Part shown: piece after piece, positions 31,301 through 39,664 of the stretch
Layout: every line of letters begins with the position of its first letter
How positions within the stretch are numbered: position 1 is the first letter of the stretch
From: Bacteroidota bacterium
GTDB taxonomy: Bacteria > Bacteroidota > Bacteroidia > Chitinophagales > Chitinophagaceae
NCBI GenBank assembly: GCA_005884665.1
Contig: VBAT01000012.1
Coordinates: forward strand, 65,635 to 117,534
Length of the DNA: 51,900 nt
Direction: 5' to 3'
Notes under the pieces: generated by a model
The model's database searches: none
What the model saw: only the letters and a program-made list of their open reading frames with translations
What the model was told of the DNA's origin: nothing
Translations under genes and position numbers: made by a program

Positions 31301-32641
31301 TTGGATAGTCATTCGGTCATCAGTTTTCTCCATACAATGTTTTCTTTCGTTTTTCTGGCCATAAACATACAGAGCACCACCATTCTTGTGCTTGTTTTAA
31401 TGGCATTGCTCTTGCTTGCATTTACCATCTCCGGCGCCGAAGTAGCATTATTTTCGCTCACAAACAAGGATATAAACATTCTCAAAACGAAACAACACAG
31501 CGCAGCCAAACGCATCATTACACTGCTGGAAGAACCCAAAGAAGTTTATGCATCGCTGCTGATTGCAAGCACCTTCATAAGCATCTGCATTGCTATCCTT
31601 TCTAATTTTCTTATCAACCAGTTTATACCCCTTGGTTCGATACCACTTTGGCTGGAATTATTAATAAAAGGGCTCGTTATCGCCTTTGCCATCCTGTTTT
31701 TTTGTGAGGTACTTCCCAAAATATGGGCCACCCAGAACAACCTTCGCTTTGCCTATGGCTCCTCATTTGCGGTAGAAGCGGTCCATCTCGTTTTGAGGAG
31801 AATAAGCCGGGGCGTTGTATCATTGGCGGGTAATATCGGGAAACGCCTTGGCGCCAATAAATCGGAAGCCCTTAGTATCCAGGAGCTGGATGAAGCCATC
31901 GATATCAAAACCGACGAAGAGGCTTCCCCGGCAGAAAAGAGCATCATGAAAGGTATCGTGAAATTCGGGAATATCTCGGTAAGGCAGATCATGCGTGGCC
32001 GCCTTGATGTCAGCGGCATAGATCATACGATTTCCTTCGGCAATCTTGTCCGCAAAATTGAAGATCTGCATTATTCCCGTTTACCGGTATATAAAGGCAG
32101 CCTCGATGAAATAGCCGGTATCATCAATACAAAAGACCTGGTCCCGTTCCTGGATGAAGACGAAAATTTTGACTGGCGTTCACTTGTGCGCCAGCCTTAT
32201 TTCGTTCCCGAATCCAAGCTGATCGAGGATCTGTTAAGGGATTTTCAATCACGCCGGATTCATTTTGCATTTGTTGTGGACGAATTTGGTGGCACGAGTG
32301 GTATCGTCACCATGGAGGATATACTGGAGGAAGTGATCGGGGAAATAAGAGACGAATTTGATGAGGAAGAAAGCGGCAACCGCAAACTGGATGAGAATAA
32401 TTATGTTTTCGAGGGTAAAACCATGCTTCATGATATTTGTCGCATGATGCATCTGCCCATGGATACTTTTGACAAGATAAAAGGTGAAAGCGAATCTATA
32501 GGAGGACTGGTGTTGGAACTGGCAGGCGAGTTTCCGCATTTAAATACAGAGATAACCAGCAATGATTTTGTGTTTACAGTAGTTGAATTGGACAATAACC
32601 GGGTTAAATCGGTAAAAGTCACAATGAATAAAAAAGAATAA
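31301..32641 (+). CDS. gldE: Gliding motility-associated protein GldE (CNNM/CBS hemolysin-C family)
   Basis: The 446-residue protein has a CNNM transmembrane domain (IQSTTILVLVLMALLLLAFT, ISGAEVALFSLTNKDI, LELLIKGLVIAFAILFFCEV, LPKIWATQ). Two CBS domains follow at about 210-335 (VRQIMRGRLDVSGIDHTIS, YSRLPVYKGSLDEIAGIINT, FAFVVDEFGGTSGIVTMEDI), then the CorC/HlyC domain at about 350-435 (GESESIGGLVLELAGEFPHL). The family moves or senses divalent ions. In Bacteroidota it pairs with gldD in gliding and type IX secretion. The start is uncertain: TTG at 31301 or ATG at 31337. I kept the TTG because MDSHSVISFL looks like the head of other GldE proteins as I recall them. gldD follows after 12 bases. 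Confidence 0.92.
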   Translation: MDSHSVISFLHTMFSFVFLAINIQSTTILVLVLMALLLLAFTISGAEVALFSLTNKDINILKTKQHSAAKRIITLLEEPKEVYASLLIASTFISICIAILSNFLINQFIPLGSIPLWLELLIKGLVIAFAILFFCEVLPKIWATQNNLRFAYGSSFAVEAVHLVLRRISRGVVSLAGNIGKRLGANKSEALSIQELDEAIDIKTDEEASPAEKSIMKGIVKFGNISVRQIMRGRLDVSGIDHTISFGNLVRKIEDLHYSRLPVYKGSLDEIAGIINTKDLVPFLDEDENFDWRSLVRQPYFVPESKLIEDLLRDFQSRRIHFAFVVDEFGGTSGIVTMEDILEEVIGEIRDEFDEEESGNRKLDENNYVFEGKTMLHDICRMMHLPMDTFDKIKGESESIGGLVLELAGEFPHLNTEITSNDFVFTVVELDNNRVKSVKVTMNKKE

Positions 32642-32653
32642 CGTTGTACCAAA

Positions 32654-33250
32654 ATGAAATTATTGATCCCCCTTTCAGGTATTCTGTTTCTTGTTGCCTT
32701 TATATCTTCCTGCAATAGCGTGTACACGCCAAAACCAAAAGGTTATTTCGCGATCGAATTTCCCGTAAAAAAATATCAAGCATTCGATCAGCCTGGCTAT
32801 CCATATACTTTCGAATACCCTACCTATTCGGTAATCACAAGGGACACTTCTTTTTTTGGAGATAAACCCGAAAATCCCTGGTGGATCAATATCGATATCC
32901 CGCAATTCGGGGGACGTATTTATATAAGCTATAAACAGATCAGGAGTAAACACCAGATCGATTCGCTGGCTGAGGATGCTTACAAAATGGCACACAAACA
33001 GCATGTTGACATCTCTACCGGTATTGACGACAGCCTGATGAAGACCAGGGCGGGAGCTGAGGGTATCTTTTATACATTAAAGGGAAATACGGCAACAGCT
33101 AATCAATTCTTTCTCACAGATTCTGTCCGGCATTTTTTAAGAGGAGCTTTATATTTTGATGCCACGCCAAATGAAGATTCGCTTGGTATTGTAAATGATT
33201 TCCTGAAAAAAGACTTACTCCATCTGATCAATACGTTAAGATGGAAATAG
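32654..33250 (+). CDS. gldD: Gliding motility lipoprotein GldD
   Basis: The 198-residue protein has a lipoprotein signal (MKLLIPLSGILFLVAFISSC; lipobox ISSC). The mature part carries the GldD landmarks: YTPKPKGYFAIEFPVKKYQA, GYPYTFEYPTYSVITRD, NPWWINIDIPQFGGRIYISY and the late HFLRGALYFDATPNEDSLGI. It belongs to the gliding/type IX secretion machinery, anchored in a membrane facing the periplasm; the molecular job is not established. It follows gldE by 12 bases, presumably in one transcript. Downstream lies inverted-repeat element copy 2. Together with the PKD/T9SS protein at the left end it indicates a working type IX system; the core genes gldK to gldN and sprA are not in this window. Confidence 0.95.
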   Translation: MKLLIPLSGILFLVAFISSCNSVYTPKPKGYFAIEFPVKKYQAFDQPGYPYTFEYPTYSVITRDTSFFGDKPENPWWINIDIPQFGGRIYISYKQIRSKHQIDSLAEDAYKMAHKQHVDISTGIDDSLMKTRAGAEGIFYTLKGNTATANQFFLTDSVRHFLRGALYFDATPNEDSLGIVNDFLKKDLLHLINTLRWK

Positions 33251-33270
33251 CAGTGATAAAAACTAAGGAC

Positions 33271-33412
33271 CAAGAACCAAATTACAAGAACCAAATAAAT
33301 CACAAATTAAAATATTTAATCAGCAGTCTCCCCTGTCCCTTTTCGATATTTGGATTTAATCCCGATAGCTATCGGGATCGGATTTATTTGGTTCTTGGTT
33401 CTTGAGATTTGG
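33271..33412. repeat. Dispersed inverted-repeat element, copy 2
   Basis: The left arm at 33271-33300 matches copy 1 at 28 of 30 bases. The right arm at 33382-33412 is identical to that of copy 1 over 31 bases. The core differs from copy 1 and contains the perfect palindrome ATCCCGATAGCTATCGGGAT at 33359-33378. It lies between gldD and the TPR gene, both on the plus strand. Confidence 0.85.
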
Positions 33413-33451
33413 ATCTTCTTTGGTAATTTGTAAGTGCAACAAACTACTGCA

Positions 33452-35251
33452 ATGAGAAGCATATTCCTCCTCCTGGCTGCTTTAGCGTCCTGTATGATTA
33501 CCGTTGCCCAGCAAGCCGCCGCTGTTGATTCCATGAAAAAAAGTTTTGCGCAAGCAAAAACAGTTGAAGAAAAAGTGGACATTCTCGATGGCCTTTCCCG
33601 CACTTTAATGAACGTCGACCTGGATGAAGCCGATCAATATGGAAACCAACTGATAACAATAGCCGAAGAATCGAGGAAAAGGAAACTGATGATCTTTGCC
33701 TATATGTCAAATGGCACACGCTGCAGTTATTTCAGCGGAATAAAAGACTATACCAACCGTTCTATTGATTATTATACAAAGGCCCTCACAATATCCAGGC
33801 AAAATAATATGGATGAAGAAACGGGCGAGGTCTATCTCAAACTTGCTACGCTATACCTGTCCATACCCGATCGGGACAAGGCGCTGAATTATGCCAACCA
33901 GGCCTTTTCTATTATTTCCCCACTCAAGAACGACAGCCTCATGGTCGAAGCCAACAATACCTATGGACACATCTATCTCGCAAGGAATGAAAAGATCCTG
34001 GCGCTGCGCCATTATTTCACTGCATTGCATATAGCAGAGGACACTAAAAAACCTTTCCTGGTAAGAAGTTGCTATACCAGCCTTTCCAATTTTTACTCCA
34101 GTATAGAAGATTATGATAAAGCAATAGATTATTATACTGAAGCTTTCCGCAAACTGGACGAAATGAAAGAAAAGAATGTGCCTTACCAGCGGGCTATTGA
34201 TATCAATAACCTGGGAAAGCTGTTTGCCAGTAAAAAGAACTATGATATAGCCATCAATTATTTTAGAAGATCGCTGGCGATGGCCGACTCCCTGAAGTTT
34301 TCTACCCTGAAAACACCGGCCTATCTCAGCTTGTTAAACCAATATCTACGCATGGACCAGCCACAAAAAGCCCTGGAGTACTTTAATTCATCACAGGGAG
34401 AAGAATTAAAGTCCTACTTGCGCCAGCTCCGGTTCAGCAGTTATATCGACCAGGCCTATGCTGTTATTTATTCCGAACTGAAAAGATTCGATTCTGCAAG
34501 GTTCTACTTCAACAAGGCGAGCGATTTCTTTGAGAAAAGCCCCAACGAGATTGTAAAAATGAGTTTCTATGCACAGTTCGGCTCATTTTATCAAAAGACC
34601 GGGGAATACAGCAAGAGTATTGAGCTTTACCTGAAAGTCAAGGATATCGCGGAGAGGACCGATCAACTGGAAAGCGCTGAAGCTGCAGCCAAACATCTCG
34701 ATACCTTATATAGCAAATCGGGTAATTTCCAGGAGGCAGCCGTATATAATTCGACTTACTATAAATACAAGGACAGCGTGGAAACTCTGAACAAGCAAAA
34801 AGAGCTGACGCAGGTAGAAGTATCAGCAGAACAATACCGCCAGAAGAAACTGGAAGAAGAAGAAGCCGACAAAAAGCGCAGAAGAAATAATATTCAATAC
34901 ATGGGAATTACCATCGGCATATCAGCTTTATTTATCATTTTGGTTGTATTTGGCATGTTCAAGGTTTCCGCCAGTACCATCAAACTGATCGGTTTTTTTG
35001 CCTTTATCATGTTCTTTGAATTTATCTTTCTCATTTTCAAAAAGAACATCTATTCGTTTACCCATGGTGAGCCCTTAAAAGACCTCACGTTTATGATCGC
35101 GCTGGCCGCACTGCTGGTGCCCCTGCATCACTGGCTGGAGCATAAAGTCATCAAGTATCTAACATCTCACAACCGGTTGACCGCTTCGGGCAGAACCCTG
35201 TTATCGAAAGTCTTTGTGACCAAAAAGAAAGATGAAAAGACGAAAGTGTAA
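33452..35251 (+). CDS. Exported TPR-repeat protein with three C-terminal membrane helices
   Basis: The 599-residue protein has a signal peptide (MRSIFLLLAALASCMITVAQ). About nine TPR pairs fill residues 30-440, for example YFSGIKDYTNRSIDYYTKAL, SSIEDYDKAIDYYTEAFRKL, FASKKNYDIAINYFRRSLAM and YQKTGEYSKSIELYLKVKDI. A charged coiled-coil (YRQKKLEEEEADKKRRRNNI) leads to three helices (YMGITIGISALFIILVVFGM, IKLIGFFAFIMFFEFIFLIF, FMIALAALLVPLHHWLEH). The build resembles Bacteroidota TPR sensors that end in a kinase or HTH domain, but here only a basic tail (FVTKKKDEKTKV) follows. A GTG at 33434 is in frame but would place six polar residues before the signal peptide. The function is unknown. Confidence 0.8.
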   Translation: MRSIFLLLAALASCMITVAQQAAAVDSMKKSFAQAKTVEEKVDILDGLSRTLMNVDLDEADQYGNQLITIAEESRKRKLMIFAYMSNGTRCSYFSGIKDYTNRSIDYYTKALTISRQNNMDEETGEVYLKLATLYLSIPDRDKALNYANQAFSIISPLKNDSLMVEANNTYGHIYLARNEKILALRHYFTALHIAEDTKKPFLVRSCYTSLSNFYSSIEDYDKAIDYYTEAFRKLDEMKEKNVPYQRAIDINNLGKLFASKKNYDIAINYFRRSLAMADSLKFSTLKTPAYLSLLNQYLRMDQPQKALEYFNSSQGEELKSYLRQLRFSSYIDQAYAVIYSELKRFDSARFYFNKASDFFEKSPNEIVKMSFYAQFGSFYQKTGEYSKSIELYLKVKDIAERTDQLESAEAAAKHLDTLYSKSGNFQEAAVYNSTYYKYKDSVETLNKQKELTQVEVSAEQYRQKKLEEEEADKKRRRNNIQYMGITIGISALFIILVVFGMFKVSASTIKLIGFFAFIMFFEFIFLIFKKNIYSFTHGEPLKDLTFMIALAALLVPLHHWLEHKVIKYLTSHNRLTASGRTLLSKVFVTKKKDEKTKV

Positions 35252-35270
35252 CTTTGGAAAAAATTGATCC

Positions 35271-35888
35271 GTGATAGTTATTGATAATATGTTGATCGGT
35301 GATGAGGTGGTGGAAAAACAGTTCGTTTGTGATCTCTCTAAATGTAAAGGTGGTTGTTGTGAAGAAGGAGATGCGGGCGCCCCGCTCGAAGATAACGAGC
35401 TTCGAATCATTGAAGATGCATACGAAAAGATCAAACCTTATCTTACTCCCAATTCCATCAAAGAAATAGAAAAAAATGGCCGGTACATTCACAGCCAGGA
35501 ATTCGGGTGGGTGACACCTACTCTGCCAAGCGACAACGAAATATGTGTGTATGGCCGCCGAGATGAAAATGGGATCATTAAATGCGCTTTTGAGCAAGCC
35601 TATAATGATGGGATCATTGACTGGAAAAAACCGGTCAGCTGTCACCTGTTTCCGATTGTAACCAGCAAAGGAAAACGCGGGAACTACGAAAATGTGAACT
35701 ATGTTCCGAGAGAAAACTTGTGCAAGCCGGCCTGCAGCCTCGGAAAAAAGCTGAAAATTCCTGCCTACCAATTTTTAAAAGAGGCACTTATCAGGAAATA
35801 TGGGGAAGAGTTCTATGAGGTGCTGGATACAATTGCCAGAAACCGAATGGGGAAAGAAACCAAAATTGAAAGTAAATTTGACGAATAA
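35271..35888 (+). CDS. DUF3109 family cysteine-rich protein
   Basis: The 205-residue protein matches DUF3109, a family of small cysteine-rich proteins (related in style to YkgJ zinc/iron-chelating proteins). Seen are CDLSKCKGGCCEEGDAGAPL near residue 20, the later KCAFEQAYNDGIIDW, SCHLFPIVTSKGKRGNY and LCKPACSLGKKLKIPAYQFL. These cysteines could bind a metal cluster. The GTG start at 35271 gives MIVIDNMLIGDEVVEKQFVC, which fits the family's usual first residues; an ATG at 35289 is possible. A perfect TAACTTTG box (35249-35256) overlaps the stop of the preceding gene, so it may have its own promoter. lutB follows after 24 bases. The role is unknown. Confidence 0.85.
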   Translation: MIVIDNMLIGDEVVEKQFVCDLSKCKGGCCEEGDAGAPLEDNELRIIEDAYEKIKPYLTPNSIKEIEKNGRYIHSQEFGWVTPTLPSDNEICVYGRRDENGIIKCAFEQAYNDGIIDWKKPVSCHLFPIVTSKGKRGNYENVNYVPRENLCKPACSLGKKLKIPAYQFLKEALIRKYGEEFYEVLDTIARNRMGKETKIESKFDE

Positions 35889-35912
35889 GTAACCAAAACT
35901 GCATCTTCATCC

Positions 35913-37310
35913 ATGGCTGATTATTCCGATTCATTTATTGCAAAAAGTAGCGTTAAAGCCGGCGATATCGAACACCGGCGCAAGATCAATTTTAATATTG
36001 GGAAATACAATGCGGTGGTGCCACAGGGTAAATCTCAGTTTGCCGACGTGCATCTGGCGAGGGAACGGGCAAAGAACCTCAAATGGAGGGCCATTGATAC
36101 ATTGGATAAGCAGCTTGAAAACTTTGAAGCTGCCATTACTAAACGTGGCGCTAAGGTGATCTGGGCTGAAACGGCTGACCAGGCAAATGAAGCCATACTA
36201 AAGATCTGCAAGGAGAAAATGTGCCATACTATCGTCAAGAGTAAAAGCATGGTGACGGAGGAGATCCATCTCAACGATTTTTTACAAAAAAATAAGATTG
36301 AAAGTGTAGAAACCGATCTCGGCGAGTATATCCAGCAACTGGATGGCGAACCGCCTTATCATATCGTTACACCTGCGATGCATAAGAGCAAAGAGGACGT
36401 GGCGAAATTATTTACCGATAAGCTGGGAACGCATCCGAATCTTACGCCGGAACAATTGACGCTCGTTGCCAGGGATAAGCTTCGTGAAAAATATGTGCAG
36501 GCAGAAATAGGAATCACCGGTGCCAATTTCATCATAGCCGATATAGGTGCTGTGGCTGTTACAGAGAATGAAGGCAATGCCCGCTTAAGCTGTTCGATGC
36601 CCAAAACACATATCGTGATCGCCGGTATAGAAAAAGTAATTCCTTCCCTGGCAGATCTTGCTTTGTTTTGGCCTTTACTTGCGACTTACGGCACAGGTCA
36701 AAAAATAACCGTTTATAACACGATAGTGGCCGGGCCGCGACAGGAAAATGAAACAGATGGACCGGATGACATGTACGTAATACTGTTGGATAATGGACGC
36801 ACCAATATCCTGGCGAATGAAAAGGCAAGAGAAAGCCTGTATTGCATCCGCTGTGGTGCATGTCTGAATGCATGCCCGGTCTATAAAAACATTGGTGGTC
36901 ACACTTACGCTACTCCCTATAGTGGCCCGATCGGGTCAGTGATTACTCCCCATCTGAAGGATATGCATGGTTGGAAACACCTCAGCTATGCCTCCTCGCT
37001 TTGCGGTAATTGTACCGAAGTATGCGCCGTTAAGATCAACCTGCATGAGCTACTGCTCGAAAACAGGCATGAAGCCGTTGAGAAACACACTAATGATTTC
37101 AGTGAACGGATCGTATGGAAGATGTGGAAGCAGGCCATGCTTCGCCGCTCCTGGATGGATATGGTAAACGGAAACACAAAATCCTGGTTCATCAATAAAG
37201 TTGCCAAATCATGGACTGCCCACAGAGGCGAGCTTGATTTTCCTAAAAAATCATTTAATGAACAGTGGAAAAAGAAGTTGAAAGAGGCTAATGAAAAAAA
37301 GCGTCCTTGA
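35913..37310 (+). CDS. lutB: LutB/LldF-type iron-sulphur protein for lactate oxidation
   Basis: The 465-residue protein has the LUD domain (about 60-300: KEKMCHTIVKSKSMVTEEIH, TGANFIIADIGAVAVTENEG, AGIEKVIPSLADLALFWPLL). Ferredoxin-like cysteines follow: CIRCGACLNACPVYKNIGGH near residue 310 and CGNCTEVCAVKINLHELLLE near residue 360. A C-terminal helical part (KMWKQAMLRRSWMDM) completes the LutB layout. In Bacillus LutA, LutB and LutC together oxidise L-lactate. Here neither lutA nor lutC is adjacent: the neighbours are DUF3109 upstream and a polysaccharide deacetylase downstream, whose TTG start overlaps the lutB stop (TTGA). Partners could lie elsewhere in the genome. Its substrate in this organism is inferred from the family. 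Confidence 0.9.
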   Translation: MADYSDSFIAKSSVKAGDIEHRRKINFNIGKYNAVVPQGKSQFADVHLARERAKNLKWRAIDTLDKQLENFEAAITKRGAKVIWAETADQANEAILKICKEKMCHTIVKSKSMVTEEIHLNDFLQKNKIESVETDLGEYIQQLDGEPPYHIVTPAMHKSKEDVAKLFTDKLGTHPNLTPEQLTLVARDKLREKYVQAEIGITGANFIIADIGAVAVTENEGNARLSCSMPKTHIVIAGIEKVIPSLADLALFWPLLATYGTGQKITVYNTIVAGPRQENETDGPDDMYVILLDNGRTNILANEKARESLYCIRCGACLNACPVYKNIGGHTYATPYSGPIGSVITPHLKDMHGWKHLSYASSLCGNCTEVCAVKINLHELLLENRHEAVEKHTNDFSERIVWKMWKQAMLRRSWMDMVNGNTKSWFINKVAKSWTAHRGELDFPKKSFNEQWKKKLKEANEKKRP

Positions 37311-38632
37311 TACTTTACAGTCATAATATAACTTCGCGGCTGCAATACGTCGCAGATTTTATTGCAAAAGAATTACAGGTTGACAGTTTCTCTATTACTT
37401 CCTCGGAGAAAGAATTCAGCGATTACCCAGGTCCCAGGATAAATTATTCGGACAAACAAATTTCAGCAACTGAAACCTGGATAAAACCCCATGGACTCTT
37501 GTTTGAAACCGGGGTCAGGGAGCAAAATACCGGTTGTTTCCATGTAAACGGTTATAAAGCATTCTTTAAGACCGGCGGTGATATGCCATTCGACATCTTC
37601 TCAGCCTGTTTCTACCTGTTGAGCCGCTATGAAGAATATTTGCCGCATATAAAGGACAGCTATGGCCGCTATGCCCACGAAAATTCGTTGGCCTATAAAG
37701 AAAAATTTTTGAACCAGCCCTTAATAAACGTATGGCTCCAGGATTTCAAAAAGCTTCTTCAACAAAAGTTTCCACAATTCACCGTCATTGCGATCCGCCA
37801 GGTGGCGGAAAAGCAACACGAATCAAAATTTCTTCCGACATACGACATCGACATTCCCTGGTCATACAAACATAAAGGCCCTTGGAGAAATGCTGGCGGT
37901 TTTATCCGTTCATTATTTAAAGGCCAATGGCCATTGCTGAAAGAAAGAGCAATGGTATTGCTGCGAAAACAAAAAGATCCGTTTGATGCTTACGACTGGC
38001 TGAACAAACTACATGAGCAATACAGGCTCAAACCTTACTATTTTTTCCTTATTCCTGAAAAAAGGGGGCGCTATGACAAGAATATCCCACCCTCTTCTGA
38101 AGCGATGCAAGCATTGATACATGATCATGTAGCCCGTTACCCGATAGGCATACATCCCTCGTGGAAAAGCGGCGATGATGACTCTTTGCTAAAAAAAGAA
38201 ATCGAAACACTATCCCTCTTTAGTGGAAACCCTGTTGTTTCATCCAGGCAACATTATATCCGGTTCAATCTGCCAGGAGGATACCGCCGATTGATCGTGA
38301 ACGGCATCAAGTATGATTTTTCTATGGGCTATGGGAGCATTAACGGCTTCAGGGCCTCAGTAGCCTCGCCATTTTACTGGTATGACCTGGAAAATGAAAA
38401 GCAAACTGGCTTGATGCTATTCCCGTTTTGTTACATGGAGGCCAACTCTTTTTACGAACAAAACAGCACAGCCAAACAGGCCCTCGAAGAAATGAGATAT
38501 TATTACTGGGCCGTAAAATCGGTGAATGGGCACTTCATTATGATCTGGCATAATTCATTTTTGGGAACGGATAAAGCATCCAAAGGCTGGAGAGATATCT
38601 ACGAGCAGTTCATCAAAGAAGCGACAGTCTGA
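37307..38632 (+). CDS. Polysaccharide deacetylase family protein
   Basis: The 441-residue protein has an N-terminal helper domain (about 1-170: YSHNITSRLQYVADFIAKEL, CFHVNGYKAFFKTGGDMPFD, YLLSRYEEYLPH). A NodB-like deacetylase barrel follows, with KFLPTYDIDIPWSYKHKG giving the two acidic residues, VARYPIGIHPSWKSGDD the metal His, and YGSINGFRASVASPFYWYDL the later barrel strands. This matches the DUF7033-plus-deacetylase architecture of Bacteroidota. It should act on N- or O-acetyl groups of an unidentified glycan. There is no signal peptide, so it may work in the cytoplasm. The TTG start is supported by the TTGA overlap with lutB, which points to translational coupling, and there is no better start nearby. 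Confidence 0.85.
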   Translation: MILYSHNITSRLQYVADFIAKELQVDSFSITSSEKEFSDYPGPRINYSDKQISATETWIKPHGLLFETGVREQNTGCFHVNGYKAFFKTGGDMPFDIFSACFYLLSRYEEYLPHIKDSYGRYAHENSLAYKEKFLNQPLINVWLQDFKKLLQQKFPQFTVIAIRQVAEKQHESKFLPTYDIDIPWSYKHKGPWRNAGGFIRSLFKGQWPLLKERAMVLLRKQKDPFDAYDWLNKLHEQYRLKPYYFFLIPEKRGRYDKNIPPSSEAMQALIHDHVARYPIGIHPSWKSGDDDSLLKKEIETLSLFSGNPVVSSRQHYIRFNLPGGYRRLIVNGIKYDFSMGYGSINGFRASVASPFYWYDLENEKQTGLMLFPFCYMEANSFYEQNSTAKQALEEMRYYYWAVKSVNGHFIMIWHNSFLGTDKASKGWRDIYEQFIKEATV

Positions 38633-38641
38633 GCTTCGCCC

Positions 38642-39661
38642 TTAAACCCCTTCGGACTCGGGTTGTTCGGCCGGGGGCAGCGCTTTATATGTGCGATTGA
38701 CCAGGTAAACTCCCAAAAGGGTAATAGCTCCCCCGGCACCGATGAATAAGTTCAGCCGTTCGCCAAATAAAGCAGCAGCCAGCAAGACGGCGACAATAGG
38801 ATTGATATACGCATAAACGGATACCTGCACGGTAGGCAGATGCTGCAGTGCATAGATGTAGGAGATGAAAGTAATTATCGAACTAAAAATAATAAGATAC
38901 CCAATGGCGGCCCATGACTTCCAGGGAATGGCGGTAAACGGTATTCCTATATCGGTAGTTTGTGTAATTACGAGCAAAGGAATAGACGATATGATCATTT
39001 GTAATCCCAAACTGAAATAAGGATTAAAGCTGGCCGCTTGTTTCTTCGTGTAAAGTGTACCAAAGGCCCAGGACCAGGTGGCGACCAATGACAGTAGCAC
39101 ACCTTTTAAAAAACCGGGTTTTGAAAAATCTCCATGCAGAAGCGGTTCGTAAAAAATAACACAAACGCCGCCAAACCCCAATATCAAACCGACGATGGCC
39201 CTTGATGGAATTTTGCTTGATGAAGCAAACAAACCTATAATGACGATCCACAATGGGAAAATAGCTCCCATAATTGCTGCGAGTCCTGCATTGATATACT
39301 GTACACCCCAGGTCGATAGTGCGTTGCTCATAAAGAAATTTAAAAAACTCAACACTATGATTGGTCGCCACTCCTTTCCTTTTGGCCAGGATTCACCTTT
39401 ATATAAAAAGAAGACAATGAAACAAAGACCACCCAGCAACTGGCGGATACCTGCCAGTTCCAATGCCGGCATATAGCGAACACCCTCCTTGGATGCGACC
39501 CAGGTGGTGCCCCAAAAAAAACAAACCATCGCCAACGCAAAAATCGCTTTGGACCTCGTGCCTTTTTTTCGAATGGTCAGGGGATTGAGAACAGATAACC
39601 GTTTTAGGGAGTCACCAGTCTGTGAAAGAGTTTTATTGATATCAAACCGAAAATTCACCAC
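38642..39661 (-). CDS. EamA/DMT-family transporter
   Basis: The 339-residue protein has about ten membrane helices in two EamA halves. The first half begins AIFALAMVCFFWGTTWVASK with the family's W-G-T-x-W motif, then LSFLNFFMSNALSTWGVQYI and AIMGAIFPLWIVIIGLFASS. The second half starts near LLSLVATWSWAFGTLYTKKQ and continues through IGYLIIFSSIITFISYIYAL and TVQVSVYAYINPIVAVLLAA. It is a drug/metabolite exporter of unknown substrate. The N-terminal 45 residues are soluble and basic (LNPLTIRKKGTRSKAI). It starts at a GTG at 39661, 3 bases after the stop of the secreted protein gene, so it is the third gene of the purH operon. It converges with the deacetylase gene, 9 bases apart. Confidence 0.9.
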   Translation of the reverse strand: MVNFRFDINKTLSQTGDSLKRLSVLNPLTIRKKGTRSKAIFALAMVCFFWGTTWVASKEGVRYMPALELAGIRQLLGGLCFIVFFLYKGESWPKGKEWRPIIVLSFLNFFMSNALSTWGVQYINAGLAAIMGAIFPLWIVIIGLFASSSKIPSRAIVGLILGFGGVCVIFYEPLLHGDFSKPGFLKGVLLSLVATWSWAFGTLYTKKQAASFNPYFSLGLQMIISSIPLLVITQTTDIGIPFTAIPWKSWAAIGYLIIFSSIITFISYIYALQHLPTVQVSVYAYINPIVAVLLAAALFGERLNLFIGAGGAITLLGVYLVNRTYKALPPAEQPESEGV

Positions 39662-39664
39662 GCG

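Noticed and set aside
31301..31336. Certainty on the gldE start
   Set aside because: TTG at 31301 and ATG at 31337 are both plausible; I could not decide from the sequence alone.
35249..35256. TAACTTTG as a promoter of the DUF3109 gene
   Set aside because: It fits the -7 consensus but overlaps the upstream stop codon and no -33 TTG was found, so I mention it only within the gene entry.
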